Notes: generated by a model from the letters alone, not told the origin. A stretch of 64,000 bases of DNA from Microbacterium paludicola (GCF_015235415.1 NZ_JADGLL010000004.1:79932-143931); one strand, 5' to 3'; positions 30,917 to 42,077 are shown, counted from the stretch's first letter. Program-made: numbers and translations.

Positions 30917-31696
30917 TCACGACACGGGCGTGCGCCCTGGCGTGTCGGGTGTCCACAGCACCTGGCCGTCCGCCGACTGGGCGACGACGTGGCCTCCGTG
31001 CAGGTGCAGGCGCGCGGCGCCGAGCTCGCGCGCGAACGCCTCGTCGTTGCTCGCGATGAGCGCCGCCATGCCCGAGTCGCGCCGGCGGCGCACGATCGCG
31101 TCGTAGATGACGTGACGCACCTCGAGGTCGATGTTGGCGAGCGGCTCGTCGGCGATCAGGATGCGCGGATCCAGGATCAGCGAGCGAGCGAACGCCACGC
31201 GCTGGCGCATCCCGGCGCTGAGCTCGAACGGGAAGCGGTCGGCGGTGCCCAGCGGCAGGTGCATCTCATCCAGCAGTGCCGCGACCCGGACGGCGACCGC
31301 GCGGCTGTTGACGCGGCGGTCGCGTGACGTGATCGGCTCGGCGATCGTCTCCCCGACCGTGAGGCGCGCGGGAAGCGTCGCACCTGCCCCCTGCGGGACG
31401 TAGCCGACCCGGAAGGTGAGCACCCGGCGATCCCTCCCCCGGCGCCGCACGGAGATGCCGCACACCCGCGCTTCGCCCCCGGCGATGCCGAGCGTGTCGT
31501 CGCTCTGCCCCGCGAGCACGCCGAGCAGGCTCGACTTCCCCGACCCGGTCGGGCCGGAGACGACCAGGATCTCCCCGGCCTTGACGGTGAACGTCGCCCC
31601 GTCGACCGCGCGGGTCTCGGGGCCGTGACCCCACCGGCTCACGCTCAGGTCGTCGCAGACGACGGCGTTGACGGGATCATCCGGGACGCGGAACAT
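30917..31696 (-). CDS. Stand-alone ABC transporter ATP-binding protein
   Basis: A 259-residue nucleotide-binding subunit. Walker A is VSGPTGSGKSSLLGVLAG, the Q-loop YVPQGAGATLPARLTV, the signature FELSAGMRQRVAFARSLILD and Walker B ILIADEPLANIDLEVRH. The switch His is replaced by the Asn/Asp context LIASNDEAFARELG, which may lower ATP hydrolysis. The nearest subfamily resemblance is to peptide/nickel-type (Opp/Dpp) ATPases. No permease or binding protein lies next to it. It follows dnaG after 41 nt. ATG 31696 has AGGA upstream; the frame extends 15 codons further up across the dnaG stop. Confidence 0.8.
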   Translation of the reverse strand: MFRVPDDPVNAVVCDDLSVSRWGHGPETRAVDGATFTVKAGEILVVSGPTGSGKSSLLGVLAGQSDDTLGIAGGEARVCGISVRRRGRDRRVLTFRVGYVPQGAGATLPARLTVGETIAEPITSRDRRVNSRAVAVRVAALLDEMHLPLGTADRFPFELSAGMRQRVAFARSLILDPRILIADEPLANIDLEVRHVIYDAIVRRRRDSGMAALIASNDEAFARELGAARLHLHGGHVVAQSADGQVLWTPDTPGRTPVS

Positions 31697-31737
31697 GAGC
31701 CCATCCTGCCCGCTGCGAACACCGCGGGCCAGCCGAC

Positions 31738-33636
31738 TCACTCGACGTCGATGAGGGCGCGGCGCTCGTTGTCGAGATCGCGGAGCCTCATGCGCAGCGT
31801 CCGTCCCTCCTCCGACGTCGGCGCCGCACGCTGCACCGCGCCGAGCAGCTCCGACTTCTCGCTGTCGAGCGCCCGCAGGATGAGGCGGCGGCAGATGTCC
31901 TTCACCGACGCGATCGCGTGCTCGTCATCCCGGGCCGGGAAGTCGCGCGCGAGCAGCTCGCCGGCGAGCTGCCGGTAGGGCTCGCGCACGGCCTCGATCG
32001 CGCTCATCGCCCATCCGGGTCGCGTGCGGTCGGCCGCGGTGGCCACGCTGGCGCGCACCGCCTCCAGCGCCTGCGTGCGGAACGGGATGCTCACCGCGCG
32101 GGCGAGCAGGTCCGGGTCGATGCGGTGGCCGTAGAGCAGGATGCCCGTGAGCGCGTCGCGCTCGAGGGCGACGTCGGTCGAACGCGGCAGCGACGCGAGC
32201 GTCACGCGCTCGAGCGGGGCCTGCACCGCCGGCTCCGATCCCGGCATCGGACGCGGCTCGGGGCGCGAATCCGAGCGGCCGTCCGAGCGGGACGGGGCGC
32301 CGTCGGACGACGCGCGGCGCGCGGCCTGCTCGACCGCGCCGTGCACATCGCGCGGCTCCATGCCGAGCTTCCGCGCGAGGACGCGCTCGTAGCCGGCGCG
32401 CACCATCCTGTCGCGGATCGCGGCGACGATGGGCGCGGCGGAGCGAAGCGCGCCGATGCGGCCCTCCACGCTGCGGAGGTCGAACCCCCCGATGCGGCGG
32501 TCGATCACGAACTCGAACATCGGCACCCGGTGGTCGAGCAGGCCGCGGACCGCGCCATCTCCCCGCTGCAGCCTGAGGTCGCACGGATCGAGGCCGTCGG
32601 GGGCGACGGCGACGTAGGTCTGGGCGTTGAAGCGCCCGTCCTCGGCGAATGCGCGGATCGCGGCCTTCTGGCCCGCCTCGTCGCCGTCGAAGGTGAACAC
32701 CACCTCGCCGGACGCGGAATCGTCACCCATCACGCGCCGCAGCACCGTGACGTGCTCCGATCCGAAGGCCGTGCCGCAGGTCGCGATCGCGGTCGTCACC
32801 CCCGCGAGGTGACAGGCCATCACGTCGGTGTAGCCCTCGACCACCACGACGCGCTTGGGGTCGCCGCGCGAGATGTCGCGCTTGGCGAGGTCGAGGCCGT
32901 AGAGCACCTGAGCCTTCTTGTAGATCGGCGTCTCGGGCGTGTTCAGGTACTTGGGGCCCTGGTCGTCGTCGTAGAGCTTGCGCGCGCCGAAGCCGATGGT
33001 CTGACCGGTGACGTCGCGGATGGGCCAGACCAGCCGGCCCCGGAAGCGGTCGTACACGCCGCCGCGCTGGTTGGTCGAGACGAGGCCCGCGGTGGTGAGC
33101 TCGTCGCGCGTGAAGCCCTGAGCGGTGAGGGCCTTGAGCATCGCGTCCCAGCCCTTGGGCGCGTAGCCGACGCCGAAGTGCGCCGCCGCGCCGGCGTCGA
33201 AACCGCGCTCCCCCAGGAACCGCCGCGCGGGCTCCGCCTCGGCGCTGACGAGCTGCGCGCGGAAGAACTCGGCGGCCGCGGAGTTCGCCGCGAACAGCCG
33301 CGATCGGCCGCTCGTCTCGGGCGCCGGGCCGCCGTCCTCGTAGTGAAGCGTGTAGCCGATGCGCCCCGCGAGGCGCTCGACGGCCTCGGTGAAGGTGACG
33401 TGGTCCATCTCGCGCAGGAACGTGTAGACGTCGCCCGACTCGCCGCAGCCGAAGCAGTGGTAGTAGCCGACCTGCGGTCGCACGTGGAAGCTCGGGCTCT
33501 TCTCGTCGTGGAAGGGGCACAGTCCCTTGAGCGAGCCCACTCCGGCCGACCGAAGCGCGACGCGCTCGCCCACGATGTCGGCGATGTTCGTCCGCGCTTT
33601 GACCTCTTCGACGTCGGCCTGACGGATGCGGGGCAT
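31738..33636 (-). CDS. dnaG: DNA primase
   Basis: DnaG synthesises the RNA primers for chromosomal replication. The 632-residue protein has the N-terminal CHC2 zinc-binding domain (Cys40, His43, Cys61, Cys64 in LCPFHDEKSPSF and YYHCFGCGESGDVYTFL). The RNA polymerase core has RFRGRLVWPIRD and the TOPRIM motifs VVVVEGYTDVMACH and VVFTFDGDEAGQKAA. A less conserved C-terminal helicase-binding domain follows. A Ser/Arg/Pro-rich linker (about residues 428-460) precedes the latter. ATG 33636 overlaps the dgt stop by one base (TGATG), indicating coupling to dgt. Confidence 0.96.
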   Translation of the reverse strand: MPRIRQADVEEVKARTNIADIVGERVALRSAGVGSLKGLCPFHDEKSPSFHVRPQVGYYHCFGCGESGDVYTFLREMDHVTFTEAVERLAGRIGYTLHYEDGGPAPETSGRSRLFAANSAAAEFFRAQLVSAEAEPARRFLGERGFDAGAAAHFGVGYAPKGWDAMLKALTAQGFTRDELTTAGLVSTNQRGGVYDRFRGRLVWPIRDVTGQTIGFGARKLYDDDQGPKYLNTPETPIYKKAQVLYGLDLAKRDISRGDPKRVVVVEGYTDVMACHLAGVTTAIATCGTAFGSEHVTVLRRVMGDDSASGEVVFTFDGDEAGQKAAIRAFAEDGRFNAQTYVAVAPDGLDPCDLRLQRGDGAVRGLLDHRVPMFEFVIDRRIGGFDLRSVEGRIGALRSAAPIVAAIRDRMVRAGYERVLARKLGMEPRDVHGAVEQAARRASSDGAPSRSDGRSDSRPEPRPMPGSEPAVQAPLERVTLASLPRSTDVALERDALTGILLYGHRIDPDLLARAVSIPFRTQALEAVRASVATAADRTRPGWAMSAIEAVREPYRQLAGELLARDFPARDDEHAIASVKDICRRLILRALDSEKSELLGAVQRAAPTSEEGRTLRMRLRDLDNERRALIDVE

Positions 33637-35018
33637 CAGCCCACCCCGACGTCCACCGTCTGCGGCGTCGCCGCAGAGCGCGTCCGGGCGCCGGGACGCG
33701 CGTGGCGGGGAGTCCAGATGCCGACCTCGGCGGGGTCGATCTCCCCGACAAGGCGGTTGTGCCAGTCGATCGCCGTCTGGTCCGTGAGGCTCGCGACCTG
33801 GTCGACCACCACGCGTGCCCGCTCGGCGTCGTTCTGCGCCGCCCGGAAGTCGGCGGCGAACGCCGGCTCGAGCACATCCGCCCCAGCCGACCACAGCGCG
33901 TCCGTCGACCACAGGGCATCGGCGAGGCGCTTGAGCACCCGCCGCTGCTCCTTGTAGACGCCCTTGCGCGCCTCGATCGTCACGATGGACGAGCCCATGA
34001 TGCCCTTGAGAACGGCGATCTCGACATCCACGACACGCGGCACGACCACGTGCGCGTTGTACCGGGCGAGCGACGACCCGGCGTAGGCCTCGCGCGTCGC
34101 CGTGACCGCGGCGCGTGCGAAGCGCCCGATGAGGTCGCTCGTGAGGTTCTTCAGACGCGCGAGGTCCTGCCGCGAGCGGTCGAACGACTTCAGCCACATC
34201 GGCTGGCGCGTCAGGCGATAGAGCCCGTCCGCCAGCTCCTCGCGGCTGTAGTCGTAGCCGACCCACTGCTGGATCTTGCCGATCAGCGGATGATGCTGCA
34301 CCGGATCCGCGAGCGCCTCCAGGTCGATGTAGCCGTTGACGACCGCGTCCTCGAAGTCGTGCACGGAGTACGCGATGTCGTCGGAGAGGTCCATGACCTC
34401 GGCCTCGATGCAGCGCAGGCGACCGGGCGCGCCGTCGCGCATCCAGTGGAACACCGCCTCGTCCTCCGGATACACGCCGAACTTGAGCCGCCCGCCCGGA
34501 TCCGGCACGGGGTTGTCCACGGTCCACGGGTACTTGCACGTCGCATCGAGCGAGGCCCGCGTGAGGTTGAGGCCGACCGAGTGCTCGTTCTCGTCGAGCA
34601 CCTTCGCCTCGAGGCGGGTCAGGATGCGCAGCGACTGCGCGTTCCCCTCGAAGCCGCCGATGTGATCGGCCCACTCGTTGAGCGCCCGCTCGCCGTTATG
34701 GCCGAACGGCGGGTGCCCGAGGTCGTGGCTGAGGCACGCGGTGTCGACGACGTCGGCGGACACGCCCAGCGAGATCGCCAGCTCCCGTCCGATCTGCGCG
34801 ACCTCGAGCGAATGCGTCAGGCGGTTGCGGGCGAAGTCGGCGGTGCTCGCCGGGCTCAGCACCTGCGTCTTGGCGGCGAGGCGACGAAGACCCGCGGAGT
34901 GCAGCACGCGCGCGCGGTCGCGGGCGAAGTCGTCGCGCTCAGACCGGTGGTGCTCGGCGAAGAAGCGCTCGGCGTCGCCGTCGCCGTACCCATCCGGGCG
35001 CCGGAGCTCAGCCGCCAC
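33636..35018 (-). CDS. dgt: Deoxyguanosinetriphosphate triphosphohydrolase-like HD protein
   Basis: HD-domain enzymes of this family split dNTPs into deoxynucleoside and triphosphate and help control dNTP pools. The roughly 460-residue protein has NRLTHSLEVAQIGRELA, the HD pair in CLSHDLGHPPFGHNGERAL, and EVMDLSDDIAYSVHDFEDAV with the other metal ligands. It sits between dusB and dnaG with overlaps on both sides (11 nt with dusB; 1 nt with dnaG). GTG 35018 is preferred; TTG 35027 is possible. Pairing with dnaG is common in actinobacteria and suits a role in replication. Confidence 0.92.
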   Translation of the reverse strand: MAAELRRPDGYGDGDAERFFAEHHRSERDDFARDRARVLHSAGLRRLAAKTQVLSPASTADFARNRLTHSLEVAQIGRELAISLGVSADVVDTACLSHDLGHPPFGHNGERALNEWADHIGGFEGNAQSLRILTRLEAKVLDENEHSVGLNLTRASLDATCKYPWTVDNPVPDPGGRLKFGVYPEDEAVFHWMRDGAPGRLRCIEAEVMDLSDDIAYSVHDFEDAVVNGYIDLEALADPVQHHPLIGKIQQWVGYDYSREELADGLYRLTRQPMWLKSFDRSRQDLARLKNLTSDLIGRFARAAVTATREAYAGSSLARYNAHVVVPRVVDVEIAVLKGIMGSSIVTIEARKGVYKEQRRVLKRLADALWSTDALWSAGADVLEPAFAADFRAAQNDAERARVVVDQVASLTDQTAIDWHNRLVGEIDPAEVGIWTPRHARPGARTRSAATPQTVDVGVG

Positions 35019-36162
35019 TGGTGTCAAGCTCCGCTCCCTGGAGTTCGCAGCTCGCGTCCTCGGCGATGTCGCGCGAATCGAGCCAGCCCTGCGGCAGCAC
35101 CGGCCGCTTCGGCGAGCCGGCGCGCCCGCGCTGGCCCTCCGCCGCGGCGCCGGGGTACGGCGCGTCGTGGTCGAGCTGGGCGAGGAGGTCGTCGATCTCG
35201 GCGAGGCTCGACGCGGTCGCGAGGCTGGCGCGCAGGTCGCCGCCGACCGGGTAGCCCTTGAAGTACCAGGCGACGTGCTTGCGGATGTCGCGGCAGCCGC
35301 GATCCTCGTCCTCGAAGAACTCGGCGAGCAGCTCGGCGTGGCGGCGGAACGCCTGCGCCACGAACCCGAGGTTCGCATCGACAACGGGCGCTTCCGCGCC
35401 GAAGGCCGTGGCGAGCTCGCCGAACAGCCACGGGCGACCGAGGCAGCCGCGGCCCACGACGACCCCGTCGCATCCGGTCTCGTCCATCATCCTGACCGCG
35501 TCGGCCGCGCTCCAGATGTCGCCGTTGCCGAGCACCGGGATGCTCGTGACGGTCTCCTTGAGCTTGGTGATCGCCGACCAGTCGGCCGTTCCCGAGTAGA
35601 ACTCGGCGGCGGTGCGGGCGTGCAGCGCGACGGCTGCGGCACCGGCGTCCTCCGCGATCCGCCCGGCGTCGAGGTAGGTGAGGTGATCGGCGTCGATTCC
35701 CTTGCGCATCTTCACCGTGACGGGGACGTCTCCCGCGGCCTTGACGGCGCCCTCGACGATGTCGCGGAACAGACCGAGCTTCCAGGGGAGCGCGGATCCA
35801 CCGCCCTTGCGGGTCACCTTGGGCACGGGGCAGCCGAAGTTCAGGTCGATGTGGTCGGCCCGGTCCTCCTCGGCGATGATGCGCGCCGCCTCCGCGGTCA
35901 CGACGGGATCGACGCCGTACAGCTGGATCGAGCGCGGGGTCTCCGACTCGTGGTGGCGGATGAGGCGCATCGTCGCCTCGTTGCGCTCGACGAGTGCGCG
36001 CGTCGTGATCATCTCGCTGACGTACAGACCGGCGCCGTATTCGCGGCAGAGCCGGCGGAACGCGGTGTTGGTGATCCCCGCCATCGGGGCGAGGACGACC
36101 GGCACGTCGAGGTCGATCGGGCCGATGCGCAGGGCGCGGCGGCGGGTCAGCACGGAGGTCAC
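35008..36162 (-). CDS. dusB: tRNA-dihydrouridine synthase
   Basis: An FMN enzyme that reduces uridines in the tRNA D-loop. The 384-residue protein has the TIM-barrel FMN motif VVLAPMAGITNTAFRRLCRE, then IQLYGVDPVVTAEAARI and HIDLNFGCPVPKVTRKGGGSAL with the catalytic Cys. It also has VKMRKGIDADHLTYLDAGRI, VALHARTAAEFYSGTADWS and VLGNGDIWSAADAVRMM. GTG 36162 is the only start near the conserved N-terminus. It leads the overlapping series dusB-dgt-dnaG, and is divergent from gpx. Confidence 0.95.
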   Translation of the reverse strand: MTSVLTRRRALRIGPIDLDVPVVLAPMAGITNTAFRRLCREYGAGLYVSEMITTRALVERNEATMRLIRHHESETPRSIQLYGVDPVVTAEAARIIAEEDRADHIDLNFGCPVPKVTRKGGGSALPWKLGLFRDIVEGAVKAAGDVPVTVKMRKGIDADHLTYLDAGRIAEDAGAAAVALHARTAAEFYSGTADWSAITKLKETVTSIPVLGNGDIWSAADAVRMMDETGCDGVVVGRGCLGRPWLFGELATAFGAEAPVVDANLGFVAQAFRRHAELLAEFFEDEDRGCRDIRKHVAWYFKGYPVGGDLRASLATASSLAEIDDLLAQLDHDAPYPGAAAEGQRGRAGSPKRPVLPQGWLDSRDIAEDASCELQGAELDTSGG

Positions 36163-36206
36163 GGATCCATTCTCACAGACTCGCCTTGGGTGGGAGCCGA
36201 TGGTCG

Positions 36207-36212
36207 TAGCCT
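36207..36212 (+). promoter_or_regulatory. -10 element TAGCCT of the glutathione peroxidase gene (leaderless)
   Basis: TAGCCT, GTGGGT, ATG 36219: 6-nt spacing. The in-frame GTG 36213 would precede the transcription start. Confidence 0.55.
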
Positions 36213-36218
36213 GTGGGT

Positions 36219-36719
36219 ATGGCTGCCCCCGATCTGCCCCCTGTGCGCGACATCCCCTTCGCCGGAGCCGATGGCACGGAGCGCACGCTCGCCGAGTTCC
36301 CCGGCCCGGTGCTGCTGGTCAATGTCGCCTCGAAGTGCGGTCTCACGCCGCAGTACGAGCAGCTCGAGCAGCTGCAGCGCACCTACGGCGAGCGTGGGCT
36401 GACCGTCGTCGGGCTGCCGTGCAACCAGTTCATGGGCCAGGAGCCGGGATCGATCGAGCAGATCCTCGACTACTGCGCCACGACCTGGGGCGTCAGCTTC
36501 CCGATCGGCGACAAGGTCAAGGTCAACGGGCCGAACGCGCACCCGCTCTACAAGGCGCTGAAGAAGACGCCGGATGCGCACGGCAAGGCCGGCCGCGTCG
36601 CCTGGAACTTCGAGAAGTTCCTCGTGCGCACCGACGGCTCGGTCGCCCGGTTCCGGCCGCCGCAAAAGCCGGATGATCCCGAGATCGTCGCCGCCATCGA
36701 GGCGGCGCTGGAGCGCTGA
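36219..36719 (+). CDS. Glutathione peroxidase-family peroxidase
   Basis: A 166-residue thiol peroxidase that reduces hydroperoxides; in actinobacteria the reductant is usually thioredoxin, since glutathione is absent (known for the family, not seen here). The peroxidatic Cys40 is in LLVNVASKCGLTPQ, a possible resolving Cys in VVGLPCNQFMGQEPG, and the catalytic Trp/Asn in VAWNFEKFLV. ATG 36219 follows TAGCCT by 6 nt. It is inserted on the plus strand between minus-strand dusB and the DsbA-like gene, and ends only 7 nt before the latter. Confidence 0.92.
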   Translation: MAAPDLPPVRDIPFAGADGTERTLAEFPGPVLLVNVASKCGLTPQYEQLEQLQRTYGERGLTVVGLPCNQFMGQEPGSIEQILDYCATTWGVSFPIGDKVKVNGPNAHPLYKALKKTPDAHGKAGRVAWNFEKFLVRTDGSVARFRPPQKPDDPEIVAAIEAALER

Positions 36720-36726
36720 GCCCGCC

Positions 36727-37419
36727 TCAGGCGTCTTCGCCGCGGTGCTCGGCCCAGACCTGCCGCACCACCTGGGTGAACGCGTCGGCGGGCTGCGCGC
36801 CGCTGACGCCGTACTTGCCGTCGATCACGAAGAACGGCACGCCGTTGATGCCGTAGGCCTGTGCCTGCGCCTGGTCCTGACGGACGGCGGGGAGGAACTC
36901 GTCGTTCTCGAGCGCGTCGCGCGCGGCGGCCTCGTCGAGGCCGACGGAGCCCGCCAGCTCGACGAGCTCGTCGATCCGGCCGACGTGCCGGCCCTCGACG
37001 AAGTACGCCGACAGCAGGCGCTCCTTCATCTCGAGCTGCTTGCCCTGCGTCTTCGCGAAGTGAACGAGCTCGTGCGCCTTGACCGTGTTTGTGTGCTGCT
37101 GCAGGTCGAAGCGGTACTGAAGGCCCGCCTGGTCCTTGGCGATCTGCGCGACGCGATCGTTCATCTCCTGCGCCTGCTCGCGCGTGATGCCCTTGTGCTT
37201 GGCGAGGAAGTCGGCGCTGGAACCGTCGAAGTCGACCGGGGTGTCGGGCGAGAGCTCGAACGAGTGGTACGTGATCTCGACCTGCGGGGCATCCTCGTCC
37301 TGCGCCGCCGCGGCGAGGCCGTTCTCGAGGTTCCGCTTGCCGATGTAGCACCACGGGCAGGCGATGTCGCTCCAGACGTCGATGCGGATGGGGGCCGGGG
37401 AGGTCTGCGCGTCGGTCAC
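36727..37419 (-). CDS. DsbA-family oxidoreductase, FrnE-like
   Basis: A 230-residue cytoplasmic thioredoxin-fold protein. It starts with the CPWC redox motif in VWSDIACPWCYIGKRNLE (Cys21/Cys24), has the helical insertion QHTNTVKAHELVHFAKTQGK and the cis-Pro loop GINGVPFFVIDGKYGVSGAQ. These features match FrnE-type disulfide isomerases and 2-hydroxychromene-2-carboxylate isomerase-like proteins. No signal peptide is present. GTG 37419 has GGAG upstream; the larger open frame starts in the uppS region and is not supported. It lies 43 nt after the uppS stop. Confidence 0.9.
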   Translation of the reverse strand: MTDAQTSPAPIRIDVWSDIACPWCYIGKRNLENGLAAAAQDEDAPQVEITYHSFELSPDTPVDFDGSSADFLAKHKGITREQAQEMNDRVAQIAKDQAGLQYRFDLQQHTNTVKAHELVHFAKTQGKQLEMKERLLSAYFVEGRHVGRIDELVELAGSVGLDEAAARDALENDEFLPAVRQDQAQAQAYGINGVPFFVIDGKYGVSGAQPADAFTQVVRQVWAEHRGEDA

Positions 37420-37462
37420 GTCAGTCTCCAACCCCGCGGGCCACGGACGTATTCCGGATCCG

Positions 37463-38266
37463 TCATGCGCCGGTCGGCGCATCGATCGCCGCGCCGAACC
37501 GCCGCTCGCGTCCGAGGTACAGATCGATCGCGTGCCAGAGGTCGGTGCGGTTGAAGTCGGGCCACAGCGTGTCGAGGAACACCATCTCGGCGTAGGCGGC
37601 CTGCCAGAGCAGGAAGTTCGACGTGCGCTGCTCGCCGCTCGAGCGCACGAACAGGTCGACATCCGGCATGTCCGGAACGTAGAAGTGCCGCCGCAGCGCC
37701 TTCTCGGTGATCCCCGAGGGCTTCAGCCTTCCGGCGGCGACCTCCTCTGCCAGGGCGCGCATCGCGTCGACGATCTCGTTGCGCCCGCCGTAGTTGATGC
37801 ACATGGTCAGAGTCAGGCCGCCGTTGCCCGCCGTCAGCTGCTCGGCGTACTTCAGCTCCTTGATCACCGATCCCCACAGGCGCGGGGTGCGGCCCGCCCA
37901 CCGGATGCGCACATCCCACTCGTTGAGCTGGTCGCGCCGGCGGTGCAGGACATCGCGGTTGTAGCCCATCAGGAAGCGCACCTCGTCGGGAGATCGCCGC
38001 CAGTTCTCGGTCGAGAACGCATAGACGGAGAGGTGCTTCACGCCCGCCTGGATCGCCCCCGCGACCACGTCGAGCAGCACCTCCTCCCCCGCCTTGTGGC
38101 CCTCGATGCGCGACAGCCCGCGCCGGTTCGCCCAGCGGCCGTTGCCGTCCATGACGATCGCGACATGCTCGGGAGCGTCCTTGCCGTAGTCGGGCGCCTG
38201 CAGCCCCGTCCAGTCGATCGGGCGGTACGGCACCGCGTCGCGGTGCGTGTAGGGCTTGGGCGTCAT
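37463..38266 (-). CDS. uppS: Isoprenyl transferase (undecaprenyl/decaprenyl diphosphate synthase family)
   Basis: A cis-prenyltransferase that makes polyprenyl diphosphate carriers for cell-wall synthesis. The 267-residue protein has the signature [17 protein letters not shown] with catalytic Asp40, [49 protein letters not shown] and the C-terminal [23 protein letters not shown] 38266 overlaps the recO stop by 4 nt (ATGA). Exact product length (C50 or C55) cannot be read from sequence by eye. Confidence 0.95.
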   Translation of the reverse strand: MTPKPYTHRDAVPYRPIDWTGLQAPDYGKDAPEHVAIVMDGNGRWANRRGLSRIEGHKAGEEVLLDVVAGAIQAGVKHLSVYAFSTENWRRSPDEVRFLMGYNRDVLHRRRDQLNEWDVRIRWAGRTPRLWGSVIKELKYAEQLTAGNGGLTLTMCINYGGRNEIVDAMRALAEEVAAGRLKPSGITEKALRRHFYVPDMPDVDLFVRSSGEQRTSNFLLWQAAYAEMVFLDTLWPDFNRTDLWHAIDLYLGRERRFGAAIDAPTGA

Positions 38267-39000
38267 CGGGCTCCCTGACTGGGTGAGGTGTGGGACAGCG
38301 CGCGCAGCCCGCGTTCCATCGTCCACTGCACGTAGGCCGAGACGAGACCGGATGCCTGGGACGCGTCGCGAGCGGATGCCGCATCGACCGTCTCCCAGTC
38401 TCCCCCGAGAAGGGCGCGCAACAGACCCAGCACGGTCGCGCTCACATGGGGGGTGCCGGGCGGGGCGCAGGCGGTGCAGACCACACCGCCGAGCTGGGCG
38501 AGGAACTGGTCGTGCGGTCCGGCGGCGCCGCACCGCGCGCAGTCGTCGAGGGCGGGCGCCCACCCGGCGAGCGAGAGCGAGCGCAGCAGGTACGAGTCGA
38601 GCGTGTGCCGCGGCGCGTGCTCGCCGCGGGACAGCGACCGCAGCGCCCCCACGAGCAGGTAGTACTGGTTGGGCACCGGCTCGTGGTGCGTCAGCCGATC
38701 CGCCGACTCGACCATGGCGCTCGCGGCGGTGTACCTGTCGTAGTCGGCGGCGATGTCGGCCCCGTAGGCGCCGAGCGACTCGGCCTGCTGCACGATGTCG
38801 AGGCTGCGGCCGGCGTACAGCTGCACGTCGGCGACCATGAACGGCTCGAGCCGCGAGCCGAAGCGCGACGACGTGCGACGCACGCCCTTCGCCACCGCGC
38901 GCACCTTGCCGTGACGCCGGCTGAGCATCGTGACGATGCGGTCGGCTTCGCCGAGCTTGTGCGTGCGCAGCACGACCGCTTCGTCTCGGTAGGTGGGCAC
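38263..39000 (-). CDS. recO: DNA repair protein RecO
   Basis: RecO anneals single strands and loads RecA with RecR in recombinational repair. The 245-residue protein has the N-terminal OB fold ([39 protein letters not shown]) and the C-terminal zinc site with [16 protein letters not shown] and [15 protein letters not shown] (four Cys). GTG 39000 starts the conserved fold; the frame is open further upstream across the palindromic repeats and is not coding there. It is translationally coupled to uppS. Confidence 0.93.
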   Translation of the reverse strand: MPTYRDEAVVLRTHKLGEADRIVTMLSRRHGKVRAVAKGVRRTSSRFGSRLEPFMVADVQLYAGRSLDIVQQAESLGAYGADIAADYDRYTAASAMVESADRLTHHEPVPNQYYLLVGALRSLSRGEHAPRHTLDSYLLRSLSLAGWAPALDDCARCGAAGPHDQFLAQLGGVVCTACAPPGTPHVSATVLGLLRALLGGDWETVDAASARDASQASGLVSAYVQWTMERGLRALSHTSPSQGAR

Positions 39001-39057
39001 GGATCCATTATCCGCCGGGCCCCTGACATCCGGCCGCTGCCCCGCGGGCGGGCGCCG

Positions 39058-39203
39058 GTGTCCCCGTCCTGTCGGTATGAACCGGCACAACGGGGACACG
39101 CCGAGAGCTGTGTCCCCAAGTTGCCGGATCGAAGCGGCACCACGGGGACACGACGCCCACCGTGTCCCCAAGTTGCCGGATCGAAGCGGCACCACGGGGA
39201 CGC
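39058..39203. repeat. Three tandem nested palindromes, 52-nt period, in a 363-nt gap
   Basis: Between recO and the TRIC gene (39001-39363) no gene is supported. Three 42-nt units lie at 39058-39099, 39110-39151 and 39162-39203. Each has outer arms GTGTCCCC / GGGGACAC (last unit GGGGACGC) and an inner hairpin. In copies 2 and 3 the inner hairpin is GCCG-GATCGAAG-CGGC; in copy 1 it is GTCGGT-ATGA-ACCGGC, a different sequence that still pairs. Copies 2 and 3 are identical over the first 40 nt. The rest of the gap is plain GC-rich DNA with the promoter of the next gene. Confidence 0.85.
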
Positions 39204-39363
39204 GCCGCGAACCTCCGCGTCGGAGTGATGGTGTGACGCAAGGCTCGCGCGCCCTTGCCCCGAACTTCCGTTTCGGAGCGACGGATCGAGGCAAGCCTCC
39301 CCGGCGACGCGCCCGCGCACCGCGTCGAGCGGGCGTTCGGCCGGCCGGTGACACCATGGAGGG

Positions 39364-40230
39364 GTGACCGACCCGACCTTCGTGCTGCCCCTGTGGGCCG
39401 ATCTCGTCGCCGTGGCCTTCGGCGGCGTCCAGGGCGCGATGTTCGCGTCGGGCTTCCAGGGCGAGCGCCGCCTCGATCTCCTCGGCGTGGCGCTGATCGG
39501 GATCATCGTCGGGATGGGCGGAGGCCTCATCCGCGACATCCTGCTCGGGGTGACCCCCGCGACCCTGCAGTCGAACTGGTACATCCTGACCGCGATCATC
39601 GCGTCCCTCACGGGCATGCTCCTGGCGGGGCTGTTCGACCGCCTGAACAAGGTGATCGTCGCCCTCGACGCCGTCCTGATCGGCCTGTTCGGCGCCTTCG
39701 GCACGAGCAAGGCGCTCGCCTTCGGCATCCCGCTGGTGCCGGCGATCTTCATCGGCGCGCTCGCCGCGGTGGGAGGTGGCGTGGCGCGCGACGTCGCGAT
39801 GGGGCTGCCGATCGCGATCATGCACGTCGGGTCGCTCTATGCCGTCGCGGCGGCGGCAGGATGCACGGTGCTCGCCGTCGGCTTCCAGGCCGGCCTCGAC
39901 ATCGTTCCCGCGGCGGTCGCAGGCGTCGTCGTGACCACCGTCATCCGCCTGCTCGCCGTGATCTTCGACGTCTCGCTTCCGGAGCAGCGCAGGATCTACC
40001 GCCGCCGCGTCGCGCTCGAGACGTCGGCGATCCCGGTCATCTCCTCCGAGATGATCGCGCAGGCTCAGGCCGGCGCCGAGCAGGCGCAGGCGGCCGCCGC
40101 CCAGGCAGTGGAGGCCATGGAGCTTGCGTCCGAGGCGAACGAGCGCGCCGAGGAGGCCGCGGAGCAGGCGCAGGCCGCGGCCGATCAGGCCGAGCAGGCC
40201 GCCGGCGACGACGACCTCCCCGGGCGCTGA
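39364..40230 (+). CDS. Trimeric intracellular cation (TRIC) channel-family protein
   Basis: A 288-residue membrane protein of the UPF0126/YadS type. Seven helices form two repeats, each with the glycine-rich signature: [20 protein letters not shown] and [19 protein letters not shown]. The TRIC fold forms trimeric potassium/sodium-permeable pores. After the last helix a roughly 60-residue soluble tail begins [16 protein letters not shown] and continues with heptad-like Ala/Glu/Gln repeats, predicting a long helix or coiled coil not usual in the family. GTG 39364 is used. Its stop lies one base from the leuA stop (convergent). Confidence 0.85.
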   Translation: MTDPTFVLPLWADLVAVAFGGVQGAMFASGFQGERRLDLLGVALIGIIVGMGGGLIRDILLGVTPATLQSNWYILTAIIASLTGMLLAGLFDRLNKVIVALDAVLIGLFGAFGTSKALAFGIPLVPAIFIGALAAVGGGVARDVAMGLPIAIMHVGSLYAVAAAAGCTVLAVGFQAGLDIVPAAVAGVVVTTVIRLLAVIFDVSLPEQRRIYRRRVALETSAIPVISSEMIAQAQAGAEQAQAAAAQAVEAMELASEANERAEEAAEQAQAAADQAEQAAGDDDLPGR

Positions 40231-40231
40231 G

Positions 40232-42055
<1,824 letters not shown>

Positions 42056-42077
<22 letters not shown>

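Noticed and set aside
39058..39203. CRISPR array
   Set aside because: Only three units, each an internal palindrome, with 10-nt gaps too short for spacers, and no cas genes nearby.
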